From the NCBI GenBank assembly GCA_039621445.1, contig CP154955.1, positions 58,335,804 through 58,399,803 on the forward strand: DNA of 64,000 nucleotides, read 5' to 3'. The notes beneath the pieces are model-generated. The model saw only the letters and a program-made list of their open reading frames with translations, was not told where the DNA came from and did no database searches. Positions 21,701 to 31,400 of the stretch are shown one piece after another. Position numbers and translations under genes: made by a program. Each line of letters opens with the position of its first letter. Positions within the stretch are counted from its first letter, which is position 1. The DNA comes from Euglena gracilis. Its lineage: Eukaryota; Euglenida; Euglenophyceae; Euglenales.

Positions 21701-24599
21701 CCACCACACGCGGGGCTGGTGGCACCAATGGGGACATTGCCTGCACCGGCAACATCAGCGCGTGGCAAATTTCACTTTCCACCCCACAGTCCATTGGCCA
21801 TCGAAACGAAAGAATAATACTAAATCACCAACAAAGATACAACAGCACAGCCCCAGAGTAAAACATACTCTCGGGGACCAAAAATACGCTCAAAAACACA
21901 AAACAAAAATAACATTCGCCACGTCAGGGACATTCGGGCTGGAGGTGGGGTCGCCCCTGGAGGGAAGAGGCTCGCTGCACCTGCTGTCGGCGCTGCCGTC
22001 GCGCACGCTGCAAGCGCCGGTGCCAGTGCACTTGCACGTGCAGTCACCAAATTCACTGAAACGAAGAGCCTTCCTTTCACAACGGCACAAACAGCCGCAT
22101 CAAAAACCACAGAAACAAAAACAGGGGGAAAAAGTCACACCTACAAACCCAAAGCAGCAGCAGTGACAGGCAATGAATTGGCTCCCTTCAGCTTCAACAA
22201 CAAAAACAGAGGAAAAAAGTCACAGCTACAAAAACAAAGCAGTGAGAGCCAATAAATTCGATCCCTTCAGCTTCAATGAATGCACGTCCAGCTGGCAACG
22301 TCACCGTCGTTGAGGCCGCTGCTGACAACCATGCAGGAGCACTAATGCAAAATCCAAAATGCAAACGACCGTCTAAAAAAACCCGATTAAAACGGCATTT
22401 TGGGTTTTCTCTTTTGCATCTGAAGAAAGCTGATTAAATCATTCTTGGGTTTCTGTCGCTCTTCCTTTCTCTGTTCCCTCTCTGTTATTTGGTTATCGCA
22501 TGCAATACAGCACGATTGTTCACCGGCGACGGACAACAGGTCTGCTATTTCTGCTAGTTTTGTTCAACAATATCACTGCTACAATTCCTTTTTCCATTCA
22601 AATGAAGAATATTACAAAACCCCCAAAGCCCCAAAAAAGTAATAACCCAAAAAAAATACAAAAGAACATCAACAAAAAGAACCCCTACAGCCTGCAATCG
22701 TCCTGGAGGCTGCCCCCCACGCACAGCCGCCGCCGCTGCCCCGGTCGACGGCGTGGTGGACGATGACGCCTCCTCATCTGCAAAGAGAGAGTAAGACATT
22801 AAGAGAGAGCACCTACACAGGTCTTTTCCAAAAAAAACAATTAAAACGTCCAGCAGCAATTTTGGGACACTGTGACTTGAGACGAAGAGAAACAATATCC
22901 TGGCAAATGCAGTGGCAAATCCTCAATGTTTGCCCCAGCTTCCAAAGCGATCAGAGCAGGGCCGTGGTGATGGGTGCAGCCATCACCGTGACTTCCGCGT
23001 GTAGGAACAACCTGCGCAGAAGAGAGAAAACACCGCACAGACAAAAACACAGAAACACGTCACCCAACTGCACAAACCTCAAACGCCCTGTGGTTGTTAG
23101 CCCTTGCTCTGCTGACAAACAACACGCGAAGTGGCAAATCCTCAATGTTTGCCCCAGCATCCAAAGCGATCAGAGCAGCACCATGGTGATGGATACAGCC
23201 ATCTTGGTGAGCTCGGCGTGCAAGAACAACCTGCGCAGAACAGAGAAAACACCGCACCTCACCCAACTGCACACACAGTCAAACACTGCACAAACCTCAA
23301 ATCTGTGCCTGTCTGAAACAGGTGCGGAGACGTGCGGTTTCATTGCTCCGTAAACAGCAATGTAGAGGAGCTGGTGCGGCGCATGGAGGAGCACCTACAG
23401 AAGTCTTTTTGAAAAACAAACCTTAAAACCTCGAGCAGCAATTTCAAAACAGGGCGATGATTTAATCAGCACCATGTCCAGCCAACCACAAACTACAACG
23501 CACAAAAAAGTGAACTGAACAAAAAAGAGAAACAGTACGCGAAGTGGCAAATCCTCAATGTTTGCCCCAGCATCCAAAGCGATCAGAGCAGGGCCATGGT
23601 GATGGGTACAGCCATCTTGCAAGAACAACCTGCACAGAACGGAGAAAACACCGCAGAAAAACGTATCACCCAACTGCACACACAGTCAAACACTGCACAA
23701 ACCTCAAAGGTGCGCCTCTCTTCCCTGGTTAAAACACGTGCGGAGACGTGCGGTTTCATCGTCGCTCCGCAAACAGCAATGCGAAGGAGCTGGTGCGGCG
23801 CACGGAGGACACACACCCACACACTGCACACACTGCTCTCGTTCCAAAATGTACATTCGGGGGACCTTGCCAGGGCCACAACTTTGGCCCCGTGGCCCGT
23901 TTGCCCTTGCTCTTAAAATTTTTTCTGGGATTTTTGGGGGTACTCTTTCCAAAAAAACTGGGGGCTGGGGCTGGTTGGCCAGTTTTGGACATCCAGTTTT
24001 GCCTAAATGCTCCAAAATGTACATTCGGGGGGTTTGGTTGGGGCCGAAACCTTGCCGGGGCCATAACTTTGGCCCTGTGGCCCGTGATTTAATCAGCTCC
24101 AACTTGGACTTGCCAGCCAATTAGCTGCGCTGGAGGAGTACCTGCACATGGCTGCAGAAGCACATTTCAAAATTTTTCCAAAAAACCAAAAAACAGAAAA
24201 TGTCTTTTCCAAAAAAACAAAAAAAAAACAGCTCGAGCTGCCTGCTGCATGTTTCCCAATTTCCCAAACCCACGGACCGAAAACCACATCACGCCAGCCA
24301 AACGCAGAGGAAGAAAAAAGTGAACCACAAAACACACCATTGTCAAACAATCTTCTTCTCACTGCTCTCCCTTCGAATTCTTCTGCACCTGAGGAGGGAT
24401 ATAATAAAGAAATAAATGTACGCCTTTCACTTGCCAGCACACCAAAAGCTTCATTCCATGTTCTGGAGGGAACATGCTGCCGCGGCGACCGTCGCGGTGT
24501 AGAATCTTGACTCGGACTTCTCCGACTGTCGGGAGTTCCGGGAGATCGTGGTGAACAGTATCTCTCCCTTTCCTTCCTCTCCTTCCCCTTCTTTGTCAT
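15704..24599 (-). CDS. Helitron RepHel gene B, complete including 5' exons
   Basis: The role is that of gene A. Minus-strand exons: E1 24599-24443, E2 24388-24338, E3 in two parts (from 22777 leftward, and about 22060-21923), E4 21760-21105, E5 20856-20576, E6 20244-19527, E7 19270-17480, E8 17179-15982, E9 about 15765-15704. E1/E2 and E2/E3 are canonical GT-AG phase-1 introns (GTGTGC...CTCCTCAG; GTGTG...CTCTTTGCAG). E3/E4 onward have inverted-repeat ends without GT/AG. No stop interrupts the mapped exons E4-E8. The E3 region appears to have an extra intron compared with C and D, and the joint inside it is not resolved. Confidence 0.82.
15982..17179 (-). CDS. RepHel B exon E8 (helicase core)
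   Basis: Same motif series as copy A (IDEATMGRKEMYELIDCLL, LSGDFRQLTPVL, MTINKAQGQTFERVG, LYVGCSRVGDG) with the same length. Differences from A are mostly silent or conservative, suggesting past constraint on the protein. Confidence 0.88.
17480..19270 (-). CDS. RepHel B exon E7 (HUH Rep and Walker A)
   Basis: The HUH motif GLPHAHIL, the two-tyrosine motif YLHKYIHKGGDR and Walker A GGCGKT are all present. A CxxH/C-rich stretch (VMRHMLHNPCVGHD...CVKNGKCTRHFPKR) between the HUH and Tyr motifs is typical of Helitron Rep. Confidence 0.9.
19527..20244 (-). CDS. RepHel B exon E6
   Basis: Starts RLSFVMRIASNVG and ends DLFITITSS; the following intron joins to MFANSKW. Same length (718 nt) as in A. 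Confidence 0.85.
20576..20856 (-). CDS. RepHel B exon E5
   Basis: SRQFPTGLQTFRINGTVHHR to ASGIHDPNVA, 281 nt. Its 3' intron end pair is GGCTTCT with AGAAGTC, containing a G-U wobble intermediate between the A and C/D states. Confidence 0.85.
20857..21104 (-). other. RepHel B intron E4/E5 with CAACCAACACC array
   Basis: The plus strand 20930-21060 is almost wholly AACCAACACC/CAACCAAC units. The intron ends (CAATGTGTTGCATG and CATGCAGTACGTTG) pair over 14 positions with three wobbles. Confidence 0.7.
21105..21760 (-). CDS. RepHel B exon E4 (zinc-ribbon-like N region)
   Basis: CLRCGALRWKGE...CCEQGKVVLP and RLYNAALNMASTTARV are present. The N-side has a duplicated SLFTPAEQ / VLFSAAEQQ motif in Q-rich sequence. 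The E3/E4 join reads ...RMSLT-LMLPVQAM. Confidence 0.82.
21923..22060 (-). CDS. RepHel B exon E3, second part
   Basis: Reads ...AGAASLFPPGATPPPARMSLT and matches C/D AFSLFPPGAAPPPPRTSLT. The 3' edge is set by the inverted pair CGTGGCGAAT/ATTTGCCACG; the 5' edge is unresolved. Confidence 0.6.
22100..22690. other. Non-coding stretch in RepHel B intron
   Basis: A-rich and C-rich low-complexity sequence containing one GCTGATTAAATC (about 22427). A GACAACAACAAAAACAGAGG-type phrase is repeated at about 22110 and 22200. No exon is recognised. Confidence 0.5.
22690..22777 (-). CDS. RepHel B exon E3, first part
   Basis: A canonical acceptor TTACTCTCTCTTTGCAG precedes an exon reading DEEASSSTTPSTGAAAAAV, in phase 1 with E2 (LFDN). 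The 3' limit is uncertain. It is the counterpart of DDEASSSSTLASP in C and D. Confidence 0.6.
22900..23745. repeat. Triplicated exon-like cassette
   Basis: Three copies (about 22905-23090, 23130-23330, 23540-23720) share CAAATCCTCAATGTTTGCCC and, on the minus strand, an acceptor-like CTCT..TTCTGCGCAG followed by an open frame with HHHGPALIALEAGANIEDLP. Copy 3 has an internal deletion that breaks the frame. They lie inside RepHel B between E2 and E3, but their phase does not fit that gene. Confidence 0.6.
23845..24090. repeat. 184-bp satellite family, short array (about 1.5 units) in RepHel B
   Basis: GTACATTCGGGGG, CCTTGCCGGGGCCATAACTTTGGCCCC and GGGTTTTTGG-type words define the unit. It lies downstream of E1/E2 in the sense direction and abuts a GATTTAATCAGC word at about 24085. 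Confidence 0.8.
24338..24388 (-). CDS. RepHel B exon E2
   Basis: Fifty-one nt between CTCCTCAG and GTGTGTTTT, reading GAEEFEGRAVRRRLFDN. It shares VRRRLF.N with C and D, which carry a six-codon-longer version. Phase 1 at both ends. Confidence 0.65.
24443..24599 (-). CDS. RepHel B exon E1 (start; basic SP-rich)
   Basis: ATG at 24599. Reads MTKKGKERKERERYC, an SPRSPGTPDSRRSPS stretch, then SRTWNEAFG before GTGTGC. The basic Ser-Pro/Arg composition suggests a disordered nuclear-targeting or RNA-binding tail (inference). Confidence 0.6.
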
Positions 24600-24959
24600 C
24601 GCTCCATCCGGACTTCTCCGCCACCTGTAAACAATCATGATCGATCAGTGTTGCTGTCCACGTGCAAACCTGCGCGCTGCGCTCTCATTCTCGCTCACAT
24701 CAACTCAAATTCGTTCATGGCGAACCGCTGTGAGAAAAACGGGAGGGATACAAAAACCCGTAAGGCATCGCCCGACCCCGCGCTCCGGCATCGACCGAAT
24801 TTAACGGGTATCTCACGCCAGACGCCAAAGCACGATTTCGGACCCCGGTCAGCGGACGCAGCGTCCGATCGGCCACCGATCGGGACCTCCGGCCCCGGCC
24901 CACGCGCCCGGGTTGTGGGCAAAACCCCCCCTACGGGCCCGGAACGCGACGGAATCGCG

Positions 24960-25110
24960 GGAGTCGCGTAGCGGAATGATTACAGGGCTCCGGTTATGGT
25001 AGGGGGACAAGCGGCGGGGGCCCGTGCTGACGCACGGGCCGGATGGCCCGATCCGAGGGCTGCATTTCGAACCCAGCCGCGGGCCCCAGCTCCCGTGGGT
25101 GAGCGAAATG
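24960..25110 (-). promoter_or_regulatory. Hairpin-bearing upstream repeat of RepHel B
   Basis: A perfect hairpin (9-bp arms GGCCCGTGC and GCACGGGCC around TGAC, 25019-25040) sits about 420 bp upstream of the B start codon. Related sequence lies upstream of every first exon in the window. A promoter or 5'-UTR role is inferred from position only. Confidence 0.4.
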
Positions 25111-27050
25111 TGTGTTCTTTGCGTTTTGGAGTGGCGTGTTTGTGGATTCACATTGCGGCTGATTTCAGGTGTCTGCCGGTTGTGTCGGTTCTGTGCGGTT
25201 GTTGTTCTGCAGCTTGAATCGTTTTCGCTGTTCCCTGGCAGCGCGCAAAATGGCAGTTCCTAATTCAATCTGTATGTCCGGTCCTCATCAGCCAGTCCTT
25301 GGAATTTGCATCCCTGCTTATTTTTCCCAGGTGGATTGAAGTTAATCACCAGGAACATTTTCCGACAAAAGTATTTGTTGTTTGTATTGCTTGCAATGTT
25401 TCAAGTTCCTGAAGTCAAGTGTTGGCTGCAGGCGGTTCAGGTGTGTGACTCAATTTTTTGTAGATTCAGTTCAGATTGGTGACGGCTGTGGCCGAAGTGA
25501 AGCGAAGTATTTTGATAAAGTGAACATCCTGAAGACTTTTCTAAATTGCTGAGCAGATCATGTTGGTCATGTTAATTGGTGTCGGCTTGGTGTTGTGGTT
25601 TGCTTGCTTGCTGTGTGTCTTGCAAGGTTAGTTTCTTGAAATGTTGTGGATTATTGTTCTTTTTGGGTTCATTGGCTGCTGTTGAAATTGTGAACAACCA
25701 ATTCAGTGAGGGATGTTTTTTTTTGCAATTTCAGCTGCAAACTTTTGCAGTTTGCTTTGAAAACCACCTCTTTTCTTTCGCTCTGCTGGAAAACTGTTGG
25801 AAAGCTGTCATTTTTTAAATCAGCAGTCAAGGAGCCAATTTGGATTTAATCAGCCACCGACATTTTGCGATGGCGGCACATGTGGCTGAAAACTGGCTTT
25901 TTTAGTTCGATGTGCTGAAAACAGCTTAAACAGCCCTTTAGTCAGCCACTGAAATCAATGAAGGGTCATTGAACGTTCGCCTTGAAAGCCATCTTTTCCT
26001 TTTTTTCCTGTGCTGGAAGATTTGCAGTACCGCTGCAAATCAGGTGCTTTGCCAGGAGCTGATTAAATCGGCAGTGACCATGGATTTTTGAAATTGGTTT
26101 CGAACTGCAGACTCACACAGCCCTTGTTGCTGTGTGCGTTTTTTTGGGGGGGGGATTGTGGAAAACGGCCTTTTTTTCGATGTGCAAGAAAAAACTTTTG
26201 GGAACTGAGCAGTGAGGTTTACTCAGCACTCTGTCAAGGTTTAAACAGGCGTTTGGTAGCAACTCAACGAGTCAACGTTCGCAGTTGGTAGTTTAGGTTC
26301 TCAACCTTGGACTCCTGGTCACGGAGTTTTTTGGGATGGCGAGCGTGTCCAACTACGGCGCTAGGCAGTTTTTGCCGTTTTTACAAATTGACGTGCGCGC
26401 AGATACCTCAGGCTTGCGCCTTTGCGATGGAAGAGCAGGAAAATGCCCCCCGCTGGAAAATGTTCTTGACTCGCCCGAAACATTCTTTCCCAAAAGGAGT
26501 GGTGGGAGGGAGAAATATTGGTGGGCGGCATGCATGCTCGGAGGTGTCCCAAAAGCAGTGGTGGGGGGGATGGACGCTTGGAGGGGTCCTGAGTTTGGCT
26601 TGCTTGCCGGTGGAACCCCGTTGTGTGTCCCAGGATTTTTTTTGGGATCGGCTGATGGAAAGGAATTTTTTCCACCGATCGGGAAAAAAAAGCTGATTAA
26701 ATCAGCGGATTTTTTTGTACACATGTGAAGCTTTGGGCTTTTCCAAAGGGTTTTTAATTTCCGAAAAAAGCTGATTAAATCGGTGGCCAATTTTTTGCAT
26801 CTATGTGAAGGGTTTCGTCTTTCTAAATGCGTTTTTAGGTAAAGAGACACTGGGGACGTCATGAAGAAATAAGGCAAGACATTTGTTCGTCTAAAAAAGT
26901 CATTTGTTTGATTAAACGTTGGCTTGCCGGCTTGGGGAAGGGGAAGAAGGTGCCGATGATCACCTGAAAGGAGCAAAAGAAAGTTGGGAGATGCCACGGT
27001 CATGAAGGCACCATGACGCATGATGCTGATTAAATCCGTGGTCATCATGA
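25110..27050. other. Long non-coding stretch 3' of RepHel C (left copy)
   Basis: Poly-T/TTTTTTCC-rich DNA with several GCTGATTAAATC words (about 26055, 26690, 26768, 27022) and one reverse copy (25840). Duplicated at 50350-52335. I see no gene; longer open frames are not protein-like. Confidence 0.6.
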
Positions 27051-27054
27051 TCAT

Positions 27055-28372
27055 GATGGGTCATCATGCGTTGGGTTGTTGGGTTGGGTTCTGATGGGCC
27101 CTGATGGCCGTGATGGGTCGTGATGGGTCCGGATGGGTCTCATGGGCCTTTATGGGTCATCATGGGTCCTGATGAGTCGTAATGGGTCCTGATGGGCGTG
27201 ATGGGTCCCGATGGGTCTAGAATGTCGTGTTGGGTCCAAATGGGTCGTGATGAGTCCGGATGAGTCTTGATGAGTCCTGATGGGTCGTGATGGGTCCGGA
27301 TGGGTCCGGATGGGTCATGATGGGTCCTGATGGGTCGTGATGGGTCCGGATGGGTTCGGATGGGTCATGATGGGTCATCATGGGTCCCGATGAGTCCTAA
27401 TGGGTCCTAATGGGTCATGATGGGTCCTGAGGGGTCTAGATGGGTCCTCATGGGTCCCGATGAGTCCTTATGGGTCTTGATGGGTCATGGTGGGTCGTGA
27501 TGGGCCATGGTGGGTCCTCGTGGGTCATGATGGGTCCTGATGGGCTTGGTGGGTCCTCATGGGTCCTGATCGGTCCTCATGGGTCCTGATGGGTCATGGT
27601 GGGTCCTAATGGGTCATGATGTGTCATGACCCATGATGCTGATTAAATCGGTGGACAATTAAAGCACATGGGTCATCACGATGCCCATCATGGGTCACGA
27701 TGGGTCATAATAGGTCCTGAAGGGTCCTCATGGGTCCTGATCGGTCCTCATGGGTCCTGATAGGTCATGGTGGGTCCTGATGGGTCATGATGGGTCCTGA
27801 TGGGTCGAGATGGGTCCTGTTGGGTTCTGGGGGGTCCTGATGGGTCATGATGAGTCCCGATGGGTCCTATTGGTCCTGATGGGTCCTGAGGGGTCCACAT
27901 GGGTCCTCATGGGCCTTGATGGGTCATCATGGGTCCCGATGAGTCCGTATGGGTCTTGATGGGCCTTGATGGGTCATGATGGGTTAGGATGGGTCCTGAT
28001 GGGTCATGATGGGTCCTCATGGGCCTTGGTGGGTCATCATGGGTCTTGATGAGTCCTAATGGGTCCTAATGGGTCATGATGGGTCATGGTGGGTCCTGAT
28101 GGGTCACGACCCATGATGCTGATTAAATCAATGGCCAATTAAAGCAGCCTGATCGGTCCTCATGGTTCTTGATGGGTCATGCTGGGTCCTGATGGGTCCT
28201 AATGGGTCATGATGGGTCATCATGCTTCCCAATGTGTCCTGATGGGTCCTGATGGGTCTGGATGGGTCCTGATGGGTCCTGATGGGTCCCGATGGGTGGG
28301 TCCTAATGGGTTCTGATGGGTCAGGATGGGTCCTGATGCAACATGATGGGTCATGGTGGGTCATGATGGATC
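27055..28372. repeat. 10-bp minisatellite (GATGGGTCCT/GATGGGTCAT), left copy
   Basis: More than 100 degenerate units. Two interruptions carry CCATGATGCTGATTAAATC followed by ...CAATTAAAGCA. It abuts the 3' end of RepHel C. Translations (DPSGPIRTH and similar) are repeat artefacts. Confidence 0.95.
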
Positions 28373-28407
28373 ATTTTTCCAACATTTTCACCCTCGGAGC
28401 GCACACC

Positions 28408-28476
28408 TCATTCCAATACTTCTCTCCAAACGACATTGCGTACGCCTTCGATGTCCACGTCGTCCTCCATGGGTCC
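28408..28476 (-). CDS. RepHel C exon E9 (C-terminal tail)
   Basis: Reads MEDDVDIEGVRNVVWREVLE-stop (stop 28410-28408), the typical Helitron helicase C-terminus. The intron ends upstream pair CTTGGTTCA with TGAACCAAG. Confidence 0.65.
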   Translation of the reverse strand, partial: GPMEDDVDIEGVRNVVWREVLE

Positions 28477-31400
28477 TTAACTTGGTTCATCTGAGAAGGG
28501 AGTGGGAATTTCAAACTCTATGGAGGGAGTGTTTGGGGGGGGGGGCAACTGGGTAGACAACAGCTTTTGAACCAAGGACGCGCGGCGATCCACAACTTCT
28601 CCCCGTCCCCCACGCGGCTGCACGCGACGTACAGCTGGCCGTGGGAGAACACCGGCGACGGCAACCACAGCCCCACCCGCTCGAACGTCTGGCCCTGCGC
28701 CTTGTTGATGGTCATGCAGTAGGCCAGGCGCACAGGGTACTGTCGGCGGGTGAAGGGCAGGTTGCCGTCGGTGTTCTCCGCGGAGGTCAGGTTGATGCGC
28801 GGCACGCAGACGGTGTCCTCCTTCCGCGGGCCGCTCACCAGCTTCACCTGCACGCTCCGGCGGCGCAGCGCGACGACGATGGCCCGGGTGCCGTTCATCA
28901 CGCCCTCGTTGCGGTTGAGGTTGCGGATGAAGACGACGGGCGCGCCGAGCTTCAGGATCAGCTTGTGCGGCGGCAGCCCGGGCGGCGTCAGCGAGTTGAG
29001 GAGCTCCACCGAGTAGCGCTCCTCCAGCTCTGCGTGCTCGGGGCCGAAGCAGTCGGCGCTGAGGTACGGGACCTGCTCACCCTGCATGACGTCGAGGACC
29101 CTGTCGTTCAGGTCGTCAACGTACTTGTTGAGGGTGCTCAAGATGCACGCGCTCTGCGCCACCGCAGCCGACTCCCGCAGCCCCGGGAAGACCTTGTCCA
29201 CCATGTCCATCGGCGCGTCCATGTCAACTCGCATGCGCGCCGGAACGGTGATGGCGGTCTGCTTGCCGTCGCCGATGTCCAACAGCCACTGCGCGAACTC
29301 CTTCATTCGCTGCGCTGCTTCCGGCTGCTCCACCAGGCGCGCCACCCGCATGTTGGTCGTCATCTTCAGCACGGTGAAGTGACGCCACAGGTGGGACTCC
29401 CGCACGGTGGAGTTGACGATCTGCCCGCGCCCGGCCTTGGTGAGGACGGGGGTGAGCTGCCGGAAGTCGCCGGACAGGACCACAACCTTGCCGCCGAAGG
29501 GAACGTCGTTGAGTCGCTTGTCCTGCAGCCGCATGATGTCGCGAAGGAGGCTGTCGATCAGCTCGTACATCTCCTTGCGGCCCATGGTGGCCTCGTCGAT
29601 GACGATGAGGTTGGCGTCGCGAAGCACCTTGGCGCGCTCGGTGTGGATGGCGATGTTGCTCTTCGGCTCCTTGTCCACCATGGGCACTGGGACGCCGAAG
29701 CGGCTGTGCGCGGTGGTACCGCCCGGCAGCAGGAGGGCCGCGATGCCGGTGAGCGCCGTCGCAATGACGGTGCATTGGAACTTTTTAAAAAGAATATCGG
29801 GGAAGAAAAATATAATGTGGGAAATCTGAAAAAAAGCTGATTAAATCGGTGGAAGTTTTTTTGGTATCTCTCCGAAGCTTATAAACTTCCTGGTTTTTCA
29901 TGCCTCAAAAAGCTGATTAAATCAGCGGAAGTTTTTTTGTATCCATGTGAAGCAATTGGCTGGGATGCTACCAAAAACTAAGCGTCACGCTTGTTCCAAT
30001 GCAGTTAGCAATTTTGCCCTCACCACGAACATGCGCCAAGAGGAGGTCCAGGATGAACGTCTTGCCGCAGCCACCGCAGGCGTACAGGAAGAAGCACTTC
30101 GGGTCGGTGGCGGGCTTGGCGAGGGCGGCCAGGACGGTGTTCACGACGCTGCGCTGCTCGGAATTGCACTGCGCCAGCATGGTGTTGGCCTTGTCCTTCT
30201 CCACGGTGGCGTCGTAGCAGGTCTCCATGCGGCGGCACTCCGGCACGGACGAGGCTTGGCGTGGGGGGCGAGGGAACGGCATGTCGGAGAACTCGCGTAG
30301 CGAAGAGCCCTGCGCCTGCAGCAGCTGCTCGATGTCCCACAGCGCCTCGTTCTCGAGCTCGGCGTCCGTGGAGTCCAGGTTGTCGCGCCGCCGCCGGAAG
30401 ACCTTGTCCTCCGTCATCTTCTCCTTGAACTTCCGCCAAAGCGTTATCGCGCTTCTTGGGCGGTTGAAGTCCAGGATGATGGCGAACAGCGACCGCAGCT
30501 GTGCGGGCATCAGGAACCCGGCGGCCTCTGCCATGCATCGCGTCCACTCCTCGTCGTCCTGCAGCAGGCCGCGGCGAACGCAGGCGTCCTGGAACGTCGC
30601 CGAGACGTGGTTGTCCACCGTGCGCAGCGCCTCCCAGGATGTTGCCCCCTTGACGTGATGCAGCAGCATGCGTAGGTAGTACTTCTCTCCTTGTCGCGGC
30701 GAGACGAAGTACACGCGGCCGATGGCGGCTGTCTGGTCGGGGTTGGCGCGCCGCGTCCACATGCCTCCATCGATGCGGTACTCGGAGGGGAAGTCGGCGT
30801 AGGTTAGGTGGCGGCCGTCGGTGCGGTGCTGGTTGTACTCCAGCCACTGCGTCAACGCCGTGTGGTCTGCGCGCTCGGCCACCTCTGCGAGGTTCTCCGC
30901 CTCATCGAACGTCACAGTGTGCTGGCCGGGCAGGTGGATGGGCAGCCGCATGACGCTGGGGTGATTGCCGTGGAGGTCGAAGGACAGGAACCGCCACATG
31001 GCCTCGCTGGTGGAGATGTAGCGGCCCTCCTGCCACTTGACGATCTCGTCTACATCCTCCACCACAGTCGGCTGCGCCTGTAGCTCCGCCTCGGCAGTGC
31101 CTTCCACCGTCTCGCACACGTTGGCCGCGTAGTCCGCTGCGATCTGCACCTCAGCGCGGTCGCCACCCTTGTGAATGTACTTGTGCAAGTACTTCACGGC
31201 GTGGAGCGTGCTGCAGACCTCGACGTTCAGGTGGCAGCCGTACTTGAGCAGCAGGGCGCGGTTGTACGGCACCACCCAGCGGTCGTCGACTGCAATGCCG
31301 CGGTGGTTGATGTAGGTGGCGGCGCAGCGGCGGCGGTACAGCGGGTAGCCATCGGCGTCCTCCTCGGTCTGCTCCTGCCGCCGCTTGGGGAACCGCCGGC

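Noticed and set aside
24980-25100. Helitron 3' terminus (hairpin followed by CTRR)
   Set aside because: The hairpin is present, but no CTRR end at the expected distance is shared by the copies, and it lies upstream, not downstream, of the genes.
27055-28372. Small proteins with DPSGPIRTH or GPDGWVLMGS repeats
   Set aside because: These are translations of a 10-bp tandem repeat; no start context or conservation beyond the repeat.
29772-30000. Ordinary GT-AG intron ending at TTTTTTTCAG (sense)
   Set aside because: Using that acceptor would insert about 18 residues between Walker A and the TVIATALTG segment, and in A and B the exon runs into a stop with no suitable GT donor.
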